Shown here one piece after another: positions 1 through 6,083 of a stretch of 16,840 nt of DNA (the first letter of the stretch is position 1; every line of letters begins with the position of its first letter). The notes beneath the pieces were generated by a model, which had not been told where the DNA came from, searched no databases, and saw nothing but the letters and a program-made list of their open reading frames with translations. This stretch comes from Candidatus Kerfeldbacteria bacterium. Its GTDB lineage: Bacteria; Patescibacteriota; Patescibacteriia; UBA9570. Where the stretch lies: assembly GCA_003512175.1 (NCBI GenBank), contig DOSP01000113.1:6540-23379 (forward strand), read 5' to 3'. The position numbers and the translations under genes are program-made.

Positions 1-2
1 AC

Positions 3-206
3 TACACCACGGTCGATGGTCACTATCAGGTGGTGGCCGCACAGGTTGGACCCAGCGTCCAATTCTACCATCGCCCCAACGACTACGGCTGGTTCGGTGT
101 CGAGCTCTACTGTGGCCTTGGCTACGAAGTCGAGCTGGACTGGGACGGAAGCATCTGGCGTGGCTACACCGGCAGTGCTGGCTTGCGCCTGTCCATCGGC
201 GGGTGA
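3..206 (+). CDS. 3' end of an unrecognised, probably beta-rich protein (partial)
   Basis: An open frame enters from the left edge in frame 3 and ends at TGA 204-206, giving 67 C-terminal residues. It is rich in Gly, Tyr, Trp, Val and Asp with alternating polar and aromatic residues, which fits beta-strands, and it ends in GLRLSIGG. I do not recognise the family. Frame 3 is preferred over the overlapping frame starting at 16 because about three quarters of its third codon positions are G or C, and because it stops just before a terminator hairpin. GC is about 62% by hand count, clearly above the following genes. That could mean transfer, a secreted protein with its own composition, or an assembly joint. 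Confidence 0.55.
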   Translation, partial: YTTVDGHYQVVAAQVGPSVQFYHRPNDYGWFGVELYCGLGYEVELDWDGSIWRGYTGSAGLRLSIGG

Positions 207-233
207 AAGTTCCAGCAAACAGCAGGAGGAACA

Positions 234-270
234 GCCCCGGTAGTCTCAATAGAGGCAACCGGGGCGTTTC
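234..270 (+). terminator. Intrinsic terminator after the left-edge gene
   Basis: GCCCCGGT (234-241) pairs perfectly with ACCGGGGC (258-265). An inner CTC/GAG pair (245-247 with 252-254) closes an AATA loop. Only a short T run (267-269) follows, so it may be a weak terminator or a stabilising 3' hairpin. It separates the GC-rich fragment from the next promoter. Confidence 0.6.
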
Positions 271-272
271 AG

Positions 273-301
273 TTGACAAAAAAATAACTGCGGTATATAC
301 T
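273..301 (+). promoter_or_regulatory. Sigma-70-type promoter of the peptide/BlaI/M56/DsbA operon
   Basis: TTGACA at 273-278, a 17-nt spacer and TATACT at 296-301 form a near-consensus housekeeping promoter. Transcription would start near 308, about 25 nt before the first micro-ORF. The -10 box is overlapped by the dyad at 298-314, so a bound repressor would block it. Confidence 0.75.
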
Positions 302-314
302 ACCAACTGTAGTA
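298..314 (+). promoter_or_regulatory. MecI/BlaI-type operator dyad
   Basis: TACTACCAACTGTAGTA is a perfect 6-bp inverted repeat (TACTAC/GTAGTA) with a 5-nt spacer. Its half-sites match the known staphylococcal mec operator TACTACATATGTAGTA; the spacer here is one nucleotide longer. It overlaps the -10 box and the expected start site, and a BlaI/MecI-family gene lies about 200 bp downstream. Autorepression is inferred. Confidence 0.7.
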
Positions 315-332
315 ATTCATTAAGCCGATTGT

Positions 333-389
333 ATGAAAAAATTCATTGGTGGCGAAGGCTGCGACTGCGGTGGGCAATGTGCCTGCTAA
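333..389 (+). CDS. Putative 18-aa cysteine-rich peptide 1 (or leader peptide)
   Basis: ATG 333 to TAA 387-389 encodes MKKFIGGEGCDCGGQCAC. The four Cys are arranged as CxC-x3-CxC, a pattern compatible with soft-metal (Cu, Zn) or thiol chemistry. It is the first start codon after the operator-controlled promoter. No clear ribosome-binding site is visible. The GGEGC-x-C segment lies on a 17-bp repeat (347-363) that recurs in the next micro-ORF in the same frame. There is no match to a family I know. It could be a metal-binding micro-protein, a signal or substrate for the downstream protease, or a Cys-codon leader peptide for attenuation. Translation is unproven, but the repeat and conserved frame make chance less likely. 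Confidence 0.45.
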   Translation: MKKFIGGEGCDCGGQCAC

Positions 390-444
390 CATCAGTTAAT
401 TAATGATAACAATTCCGCTATGATTTGTGGTGGCGAAGGCTGCG
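347..444 (+). repeat. 17-bp direct repeat in both cysteine-rich micro-ORFs
   Basis: TGGTGGCGAAGGCTGCG occurs at 347-363 and 428-444. The copies are 81 bp apart, an exact multiple of three, so both are read as Gly-Gly-Glu-Gly-Cys. This suggests partial tandem duplication of a coding unit. Confidence 0.8.
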
Positions 445-452
445 CTTGCTAA
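420..452 (+). CDS. Putative 10-aa cysteine-rich peptide 2
   Basis: ATG 420 to TAA 450-452 encodes MICGGEGCAC, a shorter relative of peptide 1 that shares GGEGC-x-C and ends in CAC. It is in the same frame as peptide 1, with the peptide 1 stop and ten codons between them, so stop readthrough would give one longer Cys-rich chain. No Shine-Dalgarno sequence is visible. Its stop codon lies inside hairpin 441-457. It may be a second micro-peptide, a degenerate copy, or part of a regulatory leader. Confidence 0.4.
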   Translation: MICGGEGCAC

Positions 453-457
453 GCGCA
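441..457 (+). repeat. Hairpin over the end of micro-ORF 2
   Basis: TGCGCTT (441-447) and AAGCGCA (451-457) are perfect inverted repeats with a GCT loop. The stop codon of the second peptide lies in the loop and right arm, so a ribosome terminating or stalling here would melt the hairpin. Confidence 0.55.
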
Positions 458-464
458 TTAAACT

Positions 465-493
465 CAACAGGGGTGTTTCAAACATCCCTGTTG
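465..493 (+). repeat. Strong leader hairpin before the BlaI gene (possible attenuator)
   Basis: CAACAGGGGTGT (465-476) pairs with ACATCCCTGTTG (482-493) through 12 pairs including one G-U, leaving a TTCAA loop. It is followed by TTGTATA rather than a true T run, so it is a weak terminator at best. It could be an attenuator, an RNA processing or stability element, or a translation-control hairpin between the micro-ORFs and the repressor gene. Confidence 0.6.
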
Positions 494-513
494 TTGTATA
501 CTGAATGTAACGT

Positions 514-900
514 ATGAAAAAACCACTGAAACCGCTCGGACAATTGGAACAAGATATTATGAACATTGTCTGGCAACAAGGCTGTGCCACTGTCCGCAGT
601 GTCTTTGAATTGTTGAATACGCAGCGGGATATTGCCTATACCACAGTCATGACCACAATGGATCGGTTAAGCAAGAAAGGCGTCTTAAAGCGCATCAAAG
701 TCGGCAAAGCCTACGAATATCAAGCTGTGCAGTCGGAAGCGGATTTGTGTTTATGTACCACTAAAGCAATGATTGACATGCTTATTCGTCGATATGGTGA
801 TCTTGCCATTGCCCAGTTTGTGGATACAGTTGATCAGATTGACGCAAAAAAATTTGTCGAATTAAAACGCCTCGTCAATGCACACCGCACGCGCTCTTAA
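514..900 (+). CDS. BlaI/MecI/CopY-family winged-helix repressor
   Basis: This 128-aa protein has the usual length and fold of Penicillinase_R (BlaI/MecI) repressors. The winged helix spans about residues 8-72, with the recognition-helix segment AYTTVMTTMDRLSKKG (41-56) typical of the family. The C-terminal half should dimerise and carry the site cleaved by the partner protease. A Cys-Leu-Cys pair (79-81) lies at the domain junction. CopY copper repressors use CxC motifs, but this protein has one pair rather than two. It probably binds the dyad at 298-314 and represses its own operon. TATACT at 497-502 might be a secondary promoter, but no -35 supports it. The gene overlaps the M56 gene by 23 nt, as in bla/mec-type operons. 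Confidence 0.88.
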   Translation: MKKPLKPLGQLEQDIMNIVWQQGCATVRSVFELLNTQRDIAYTTVMTTMDRLSKKGVLKRIKVGKAYEYQAVQSEADLCLCTTKAMIDMLIRRYGDLAIAQFVDTVDQIDAKKFVELKRLVNAHRTRS

Positions 901-1732
901 GCGTTTCTTTACCTCGTACTGTGTGAGTATGGTCAGCCTGGCAGTACTTATTGCTGTAGTGTTATCGGCTCTTGTTCCCTACCTAAAGCGTCAATCCGAT
1001 TCGGTGTGTGGTTGTAACCAATTTGATGTCATTCCCAATACCCCGGCCAGTTGGCTATTATTTGGGTTATTGGTGGCGAGTATCGTGATCGGCATATCCG
1101 TTATGCTGAAAATGGTAGTAATGCTATGGCAGACAAGCCAGTTTCATCGTACCGTGGCTCGGCATGTACTCCACACCACCGTGTATCGAAATACTCCGAT
1201 TCATACCGTCAATCTACCTGGACCAAAAGCAGTATGTGTGGGGTACTTCAAATCACAGGTGTATATCAGTGCCACATTATTAAAAACGTTATCAGGCTTC
1301 GAGCTGTTGGCGGTGATTCAGCATGAAGCTGAGCATGCGAAACGGTTTGATCCATTACAACGGTTACTCCTGCAAGCCTTACCACAGCAACTATTAAAAC
1401 GGTATACGGCCGCCCAAGAAATTATTGCGGATGATGTGGTCACTGACGTCGTGGCCGTCCAGTCGGCCTTTGTGAAAATGACTGATGTGGCTCAGCCCGG
1501 AACATTAGCCGCCACCTGGTTTTCCACGAGCCAAGCGCGAGTGAATCATTGGTTAGGTGAGCACACGCCCGTGCCATCGTTTCGGTTTGGAGTGATTGGT
1601 GTGATTATCTTTGGCGGGCTGTTGATCAGTAGCTATCAAGCCTTTGCCGCCGAACCTGCCACCCAAGCCTTTGGCCAGTGTTTAGCCGTGCAAACGATGT
1701 GTGAATCCGTTATGAGCTATGTGGTACAATAG
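878..1732 (+). CDS. M56-family membrane metalloprotease (BlaR1/MecR1-like, no penicillin sensor)
   Basis: This 284-aa integral membrane protein has predicted helices at about residues 15-35, 57-83 and 236-255. The zinc protease motif HEAEH is at 149-153, with the downstream EIIADD glutamate at 181, as in peptidase family M56. BlaR1/MecR1 use this domain to inactivate BlaI/MecI, and coupling to the upstream repressor (23-nt overlap) is the classic arrangement. It ends about 30 residues after the last helix and lacks the large extracellular penicillin-binding domain, so it should not sense beta-lactams. The loop after helix 1 has Cys44-Gly-Cys46 and the external tail has Cys268 and Cys275, which could sense metal or thiol state (inference). 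Confidence 0.88.
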   Translation: MHTARALKRFFTSYCVSMVSLAVLIAVVLSALVPYLKRQSDSVCGCNQFDVIPNTPASWLLFGLLVASIVIGISVMLKMVVMLWQTSQFHRTVARHVLHTTVYRNTPIHTVNLPGPKAVCVGYFKSQVYISATLLKTLSGFELLAVIQHEAEHAKRFDPLQRLLLQALPQQLLKRYTAAQEIIADDVVTDVVAVQSAFVKMTDVAQPGTLAATWFSTSQARVNHWLGEHTPVPSFRFGVIGVIIFGGLLISSYQAFAAEPATQAFGQCLAVQTMCESVMSYVVQ

Positions 1733-2399
1733 TTTTGGAAAAGTCGTTACCGTTATTGTGCTTTGCATCGTTTTGCTGGCCGCCATTGCCTTTGGTCTGT
1801 TGGTGTTTGCCCAGTATCGGAACATAGATACCGTAAACCAAACAACCAATACGACTACCCCAATTTTGAATTATCTTACTCCCGATGCCGATGATGATCC
1901 ATATTTAGGTACACTGACTGCTGCGGTTGAAATCATTGCCTTTGAAGATTTTCAGTGTCCGTTTTGTAAAGAAGCTGAACCTATTTTGTACGCGATCTAT
2001 CAACGATATCCCAATGACGTGCGCATCGTCTTTCGTGACTTTCCGCTCTATACCATTCACGCCCAGGCCATTGCCGCTGCTCAAGCGGGTGAATGTGCTG
2101 ATGAACAGGGTAAATTTTGGGTATGGCACGATTTGGCGTTTATCAACCAAGCTGATTTAACAGCTGCCCCAGCGGTGTTCTCTGATTGGGCGGAAGAAGC
2201 TGATTTAGATGTACCTGATTTTGAGGAATGTGTGGCGAGTGAGCGCTATGCCAGTGAGGTGCAGAAAGATTTGAACGAAGGTTTTTTGGGTGGTGTATCC
2301 GTGACACCAACTTTTTTTGTCAATGGCCAGAAAATCGAGGGAGTTGTGTCTGAAGCACAGTGGATTGAACTGATTGAAGCTGCTATACTGGAATCATGA
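1719..2399 (+). CDS. Membrane-anchored DsbA-like thiol-disulfide oxidoreductase (CPFC)
   Basis: This 226-aa protein has an N-terminal anchor (about residues 9-31), a Thr/Asn/Asp-rich linker, and a DsbA/Thioredoxin_4-like domain on the outer face. The active site FEDFQCPFC has Cys80 and Cys83. The cis-proline loop is Val-Thr-Pro (195-197), followed by TFFVNG. Cys126 and Cys171 match the second cysteine pair common in this family. It probably forms or isomerises disulfides in exported proteins. The start overlaps the M56 gene by 14 nt and the end overlaps rpiB by 4 nt (ATGA). Placement behind the repressor/protease pair suggests it is a regulated output of that circuit or acts on the cysteines of the M56 protein. 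Confidence 0.88.
   Translation: MWYNSFGKVVTVIVLCIVLLAAIAFGLLVFAQYRNIDTVNQTTNTTTPILNYLTPDADDDPYLGTLTAAVEIIAFEDFQCPFCKEAEPILYAIYQRYPNDVRIVFRDFPLYTIHAQAIAAAQAGECADEQGKFWVWHDLAFINQADLTAAPAVFSDWAEEADLDVPDFEECVASERYASEVQKDLNEGFLGGVSVTPTFFVNGQKIEGVVSEAQWIELIEAAILES
2381..2389 (+). promoter_or_regulatory. Possible internal leaderless promoter for rpiB
   Basis: TGCTATACT is an extended -10 element inside the dsbA-like gene. The hexamer ends 6 nt before the rpiB ATG, so transcription would start at or next to the start codon. No good -35 is seen; extended -10 promoters can work without one. Confidence 0.45.
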
Positions 2400-2845
2400 T
2401 CTACCTTGGCGCCGATCATGGCGGCTTTGCGTTAAAAGAACAACTGAAAGCGTGGCTGAGTGACTGGCAAATCGCCTATACCGATCTTGGCGCCACCGCT
2501 CTTGACCCGGCCGATGATTATCCTGATTTTGCTTTTGCTGTAGCCGAAGCCGTGGCTCGGTCGTCCGTTGAACACCGTGGTATTTTAGCTTGCCGATCAG
2601 CGGCTGGCGTAGTTATTGCTGCAAACAAGGTACGGGGGGTACGAGCCGTTGCTCCGTTAACAGAACAAGCAGCCAAGCATTCACGCGAGCATAATGATGC
2701 CAATGTGCTTGGGTTATCTGGGGATTGGTTAGACGATATGACGGCGAAAGCGATTGTACAGACCTGGCTCAACACTCCATTTTCTGGTGATGAGCGCCAC
2801 CAACGGCGGCTCGATAAAATTGCTGAATTTGAAGCACGGTCATGA
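2396..2845 (+). CDS. rpiB: Ribose-5-phosphate isomerase B
   Basis: This 149-aa protein has the length and fold of RpiB/LacAB sugar isomerases, which interconvert ribose-5-phosphate and ribulose-5-phosphate. Conserved features are the N-terminal GADHGGF (5-11), catalytic Cys66, the IAANKVRGVRA segment (74-84), SREHNDANVLGL (96-107) with His99 and Asn100, and the C-terminal basic cluster ERHQRRLDKI (133-142) that binds phosphate. The loop after the catalytic Cys reads CRSAAG (66-71) instead of the usual CGTGIG or CGSGIG, so the anion-hole residues are substituted although Ser68 can replace Thr. It overlaps the genes on both sides by 4 nt, indicating translational coupling with rpe. Confidence 0.9.
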   Translation: MIYLGADHGGFALKEQLKAWLSDWQIAYTDLGATALDPADDYPDFAFAVAEAVARSSVEHRGILACRSAAGVVIAANKVRGVRAVAPLTEQAAKHSREHNDANVLGLSGDWLDDMTAKAIVQTWLNTPFSGDERHQRRLDKIAEFEARS

Positions 2846-3474
2846 TTACAGTGTGGCCAGCTATCTTGGAAAAGAATCTGCACGACATCCAATTGCGCAT
2901 TGATGCCGTAGCTGGAGTAGTGCCAGAAATTCATTTAGATATCATGGATGGTGAATTTGTTCCGAATGTGACGGTCAATAGTCCGGCCAAGATCGAATCG
3001 TTAGATTGGAAGGGACTGAAGGTGTCTCTCCATTTGATGATTAAGCATCCCGAGTTACATATTCGGTCGTGGGCTTTACCGAACGTTTCCAGTATGGTGA
3101 TTCATCGCGAGGCCATCACCAATATGGACAATGTCATTCAGTTAGTGAAGGATACGGAGAAAGATCTTGCCATTGCCATTAATCCCCATACTCCTAGCTA
3201 CGAAATTACGGACTATCTCGAACAGTTGGCGTTTGTAATGGTGATGGGTGTTGAACCCGGGTTTGCAGCCCAAGGCTTCAACAATGATGTGCTGGATAAG
3301 ATCAAATTTCTCCATGAACAAAAGCCCGACTTACCAATTGCCGTGGATGGTGGCGTGAACTTAAAAACCAAGTGGCCAATTGTGGAAGCAGGTGCTACTA
3401 TTCTGTGTGCCAACAGTTATTTATTTAAAGCTGACGACTTAACCGCTGCCTATCATGAGCTCAGCCGATCTTAA
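2842..3474 (+). CDS. rpe: Ribulose-phosphate 3-epimerase
   Basis: This 210-aa TIM-barrel protein should interconvert ribulose-5-phosphate and xylulose-5-phosphate. The metal ligands are in place: His31 and Asp33 (HLDIMDGEFVPN), His64 (LHLMIKHP) and Asp169 (VDGGVN). The phosphate loop is GVEPGFAAQGF (136-146). Differences from common Rpe are Ala in place of Ser in the N-terminal PAILE segment, Glu after MDG in place of His, and ANSYLF at the end where most have GSAIF. The metal site is intact, so activity is likely. It overlaps rpiB by 4 nt and the transketolase gene by 20 nt, placing it in a pentose-phosphate operon. Confidence 0.9.
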   Translation: MITVWPAILEKNLHDIQLRIDAVAGVVPEIHLDIMDGEFVPNVTVNSPAKIESLDWKGLKVSLHLMIKHPELHIRSWALPNVSSMVIHREAITNMDNVIQLVKDTEKDLAIAINPHTPSYEITDYLEQLAFVMVMGVEPGFAAQGFNNDVLDKIKFLHEQKPDLPIAVDGGVNLKTKWPIVEAGATILCANSYLFKADDLTAAYHELSRS

Positions 3475-4297
3475 CACCCTGCGTCTCGCTGCGACTGATA
3501 TTCGGATTGATCTGTTCAAAGCCCTGGCCGCCGCGGGTTCCGGCCACAGTGCTGGTCCGTTGGGTATGGCGGATATTTTTGCCGCTTTATTTTTAAACGT
3601 AGCCAAACTCAAACCCACTCAGCCGGACTGGCCAGAGCGTGATCGGATTGTCTTATCCAATGGTCATATTTGTCCAGTGCTCTATGCCACTATGGCCCAC
3701 GCCGGCTATTTTCCGCGTGAAGAACTGATGACCTTACGTAAATTTGGCAGCCGCTTGCAAGGTCACCCGCATCGGGAAGCTTTACCTGGTTTAGAAACCA
3801 CCAGTGGTCCGCTGGGTTCAGGGACGTCCGAAGCGGCTGGTATGGCACTCGGTTTTAAAATGGATCAGACCAACCAGCGTGTCTGGTGCCTAACGAGTGA
3901 TGGTGAGCAGCAAGAGGGGAATACCTGGGAAGGAGTGATGTTTGCCGCCGCCTATCACTTAGATAACCTCACCGTCATCATGGATCGTAACTATATTCAA
4001 ATTGACGGCAATACCGAACAGATTATGCCATTGGACCCGTTGGCAGATAAATACCAAGCCTTTAATTGGCATGTCATTGAAATTGACGGAAACGACATGG
4101 CCGCAGTGATCACGGCTCTGAAAGACAGCACACAGGTCAAAGGCAAGCCAACTCTGATATTAGCCAATGTGGTCCCAGGGAAAGGAGTCAGCTTCGTGGA
4201 AAATGATTATGTCTGGCACGGTAAACCCCCCAGCCAAGACGAATTAGCCAAAGGTCTTGCCGAACTGACTGCATTACGTGAACAATTATGCCAGTAG
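3455..4297 (+). CDS. Transketolase, N-terminal (TPP-binding) subunit
   Basis: This 280-aa protein matches the N-terminal half of transketolase, which binds thiamine diphosphate and moves two-carbon units between sugar phosphates. Visible motifs are GSGHSAGPLG (28-37), LSNGH (67-71), QGHPHRE (102-108), the TPP/metal motif SDGEQQEGNTWEG (148-160) and MDRNYIQIDG (176-185). The pyrimidine-binding half is encoded by the next gene, so the enzyme is split. This arrangement is known in archaea and various bacteria, and is a normal gene pair rather than a broken gene. It overlaps rpe by 20 nt and its partner by 10 nt. Confidence 0.92.
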   Translation: MSSADLNTLRLAATDIRIDLFKALAAAGSGHSAGPLGMADIFAALFLNVAKLKPTQPDWPERDRIVLSNGHICPVLYATMAHAGYFPREELMTLRKFGSRLQGHPHREALPGLETTSGPLGSGTSEAAGMALGFKMDQTNQRVWCLTSDGEQQEGNTWEGVMFAAAYHLDNLTVIMDRNYIQIDGNTEQIMPLDPLADKYQAFNWHVIEIDGNDMAAVITALKDSTQVKGKPTLILANVVPGKGVSFVENDYVWHGKPPSQDELAKGLAELTALREQLCQ

Positions 4298-5289
4298 TCG
4301 CTGGTGCTCACCTGGTATCGAATGTGTTCGATCGAGCTGCCGTGAAACAAGCCGGCACGCGTGATGGCTATGGAGCTGGCGTGGTGGAATTAGGCAAGCA
4401 GGATGAACGTATTGTGGTGCTGTGTGCCGATTTAAGCGAATCAACTCGGTCGCATCTGTTTCAAAAAGCTTTTCCCAAACGTTATGTGCAAATTGGTGTG
4501 GCCGAACAAAATTTAATCACCGTCGGTGCTGGCTTAGCGTCTGTTGGCAAGGTGCCCTTTATGGCATCATACGCCGCCTTTTCGCCGGGTCGGTGCTGGG
4601 AGCAAATTCGTACCACTTTTGGCTATAACCATTTGCATGGTGTGGTGGTTGGGGCCCACGCTGGTGTGTCGGTTGGCCCCGATGGTGCCACGCATCAGGC
4701 GGTGGAAGATATTGCCACGATGCGTACGATTGCTGGATGCACGGTGTTGGTACCCTCGGATGCGGTTCGCGCGCAACAGGCCACACTGGCCACGGTCACT
4801 GAACCGCACCTGTGGTATCTCCGGATGGGGCGAGATAAATATCCAGTCTTTACAACCGACCAAACGCCATTTCAAGTTGGCCGAGCTGAACTGTTCCATG
4901 CCGGTGATGATGTGACGATAATAGCCTGCGGACCAATGGTGTATGAAGCCCTGTTGGCCGCTCACGAGTTAGAACAAGCCGGTATCGGTGTAGATGTGCT
5001 TGATGCAACTACGGTGAAACCACTAGATGTAGCGACCATTGTGGAGTCAGTACGCAAAACCAATGCAGTAGTAACAGCCGAGGAAGCCAGCGTGCTTGGT
5101 GGGTTAGGCGGTGCCGTAGCCGAAGCGTTGGGCCAACACTATCCCGCTCCGATCGAATATATTGGTATGCAAGATCGCTACGGCGCATCCGGTTCAACAC
5201 CCGAACTATTCAAAGCCTTTCACATGACGACCGGCGATATTGTGGCAGCGGTTCATCGTGTCCTCAAACGGAAGCGGCATGCGGCTTAA
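4288..5289 (+). CDS. Transketolase, C-terminal subunit
   Basis: This 333-aa protein carries the pyrimidine-binding and C-terminal domains of transketolase. The catalytic glutamate is Glu73 in IGVAEQNL. GAHAGVSVGPDGATHQAVED (about 121-140) is a family signature, followed by VLVPSDA and a C-terminal domain with the typical VLDATTVKPLD segment. With the preceding subunit it forms the complete enzyme. The 10-nt overlap with the N-terminal gene gives coupled, equimolar synthesis. The first 22 residues precede the usual domain start, but no nearby alternative start fits the overlap better. Confidence 0.92.
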   Translation: MPVVAGAHLVSNVFDRAAVKQAGTRDGYGAGVVELGKQDERIVVLCADLSESTRSHLFQKAFPKRYVQIGVAEQNLITVGAGLASVGKVPFMASYAAFSPGRCWEQIRTTFGYNHLHGVVVGAHAGVSVGPDGATHQAVEDIATMRTIAGCTVLVPSDAVRAQQATLATVTEPHLWYLRMGRDKYPVFTTDQTPFQVGRAELFHAGDDVTIIACGPMVYEALLAAHELEQAGIGVDVLDATTVKPLDVATIVESVRKTNAVVTAEEASVLGGLGGAVAEALGQHYPAPIEYIGMQDRYGASGSTPELFKAFHMTTGDIVAAVHRVLKRKRHAA

Positions 5290-6064
5290 TCAAACGGATC
5301 ACTTCATTCAAGCTATTGTCCGTCAGGCTGGGCATAGCCTTAAACGTAACTTCGGTGTCATCACCACCGGCACAATCAAAACGAGTCGTCACGATATTGT
5401 CACCGAAGCAGATTACGCGGCAGAACGCATTTTGATCTCGGCCATTCGTAAAAAATTTCCCTACCATAACATTATTAGTGAAGAAAGCGGTGAGCTGATT
5501 GGTAAAAGCCAGTATACCTGGGTAATTGATCCGTTAGACGGCACCAACAACTTTGCCCGCCAAATTCCGTTGTTCGGGGTGATTGTAGCCCTGGTGGAAG
5601 GTAATGTGGTGAAGCATGGGTGCGTGTATGATCCTATCCACGATCAACTGTATTACGCCAGAAAGGGCCAGGGCAGTTATTGCAATCATAAACGCATCTA
5701 CGTAAGCCAAGAATCTGAATTGGAAGAAATGGTGACGATCATTAGTAACGTGCGTTTGCGCAGTTCACTGGAACAGTTTGCCCATTGGCGATCATTGCTA
5801 GCTCTCTATACGACGTACTACAAATCGTATGGTTCAGCGGCACAATCATTCATGGCACTGGCCTCGGGCAGGGTTGATGCCTACATCATTGGTGGCGCGT
5901 ATCCCTGGGATGTAGTCGCCGGAGCGTTGCTGCTGCAAGAAGCCGGTGGAAAAATTACCCAGTTAGATGGTCGGCCGTGGGATTGGCGTGAATCGAATCA
6001 GCATATTCTGGCAGCCAACGCAAAGATTCATCCAAAATTACTGCGCTTGCTCACTCAACGTTAA
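5279..6064 (+). CDS. Inositol monophosphatase-family phosphatase
   Basis: This 261-aa Mg-dependent sugar/inositol phosphatase has all family motifs: ISEESGE with Glu68-Glu69, DPLDGTNNF (84-92), and PWDVVAGALLLQEAGG (209-224) with Asp211. The family covers inositol-1-phosphatase, archaeal-type fructose-1,6-bisphosphatase, PAP phosphatase and histidinol-phosphatase, and sequence motifs alone do not settle the substrate. Its place after the transketolase genes suggests a sugar phosphate such as fructose-1,6-bisphosphate (inference). Start 5279 is chosen over the in-frame ATG at 5240 because it gives an 11-nt rather than 50-nt overlap and begins close to the family's usual N terminus. Confidence 0.88.
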   Translation: MRLNQTDHFIQAIVRQAGHSLKRNFGVITTGTIKTSRHDIVTEADYAAERILISAIRKKFPYHNIISEESGELIGKSQYTWVIDPLDGTNNFARQIPLFGVIVALVEGNVVKHGCVYDPIHDQLYYARKGQGSYCNHKRIYVSQESELEEMVTIISNVRLRSSLEQFAHWRSLLALYTTYYKSYGSAAQSFMALASGRVDAYIIGGAYPWDVVAGALLLQEAGGKITQLDGRPWDWRESNQHILAANAKIHPKLLRLLTQR

Positions 6065-6076
6065 CACCGCTATACT
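6047..6076 (+). promoter_or_regulatory. Likely promoter for the hydroxyacid dehydrogenase gene (leaderless)
   Basis: TTGCTC (6047-6052), an 18-nt spacer and TATACT (6071-6076) lie just before the ATG at 6084. Seven nucleotides separate the -10 box from the start codon, so the mRNA would have essentially no 5' leader. Confidence 0.5.
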
Positions 6077-6083
6077 ATAGCCT

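Noticed and set aside
16..243. 75-aa open frame at the left edge in frame 1
   Set aside because: It overlaps the frame-3 gene end, which has much stronger codon bias and a sensible stop before the terminator; the product is low-complexity Ser/Thr/Ala.
203..403. 66-aa plus-strand open frame across 203-403
   Set aside because: It runs through the terminator, the consensus promoter and the operator, so it is very unlikely to be coding.
396..590. 64-aa minus-strand open frame
   Set aside because: It lies antisense to the second micro-ORF and blaI start, with no promoter and no recognisable protein pattern.
514..1732. Beta-lactam resistance regulator BlaI/BlaR1
   Set aside because: The M56 protein has no penicillin-binding sensor domain and no beta-lactamase or PBP gene is nearby; only the regulatory logic is shared.
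4559..4965. Long open frames on the minus strand and in another plus frame over the transketolase C subunit
   Set aside because: They are shadows of the strongly supported transketolase frame and show no family motifs.
3455..5289. Transketolase broken by a frameshift
   Set aside because: Each half has its own start, complete domains and a clean 10-nt overlap; split transketolases are well known.
5811..5832. TACTACAAATCGTAT inside the IMPase-family gene as another operator
   Set aside because: The right arm does not match GTAGTA and it lies in the middle of a conserved coding region.
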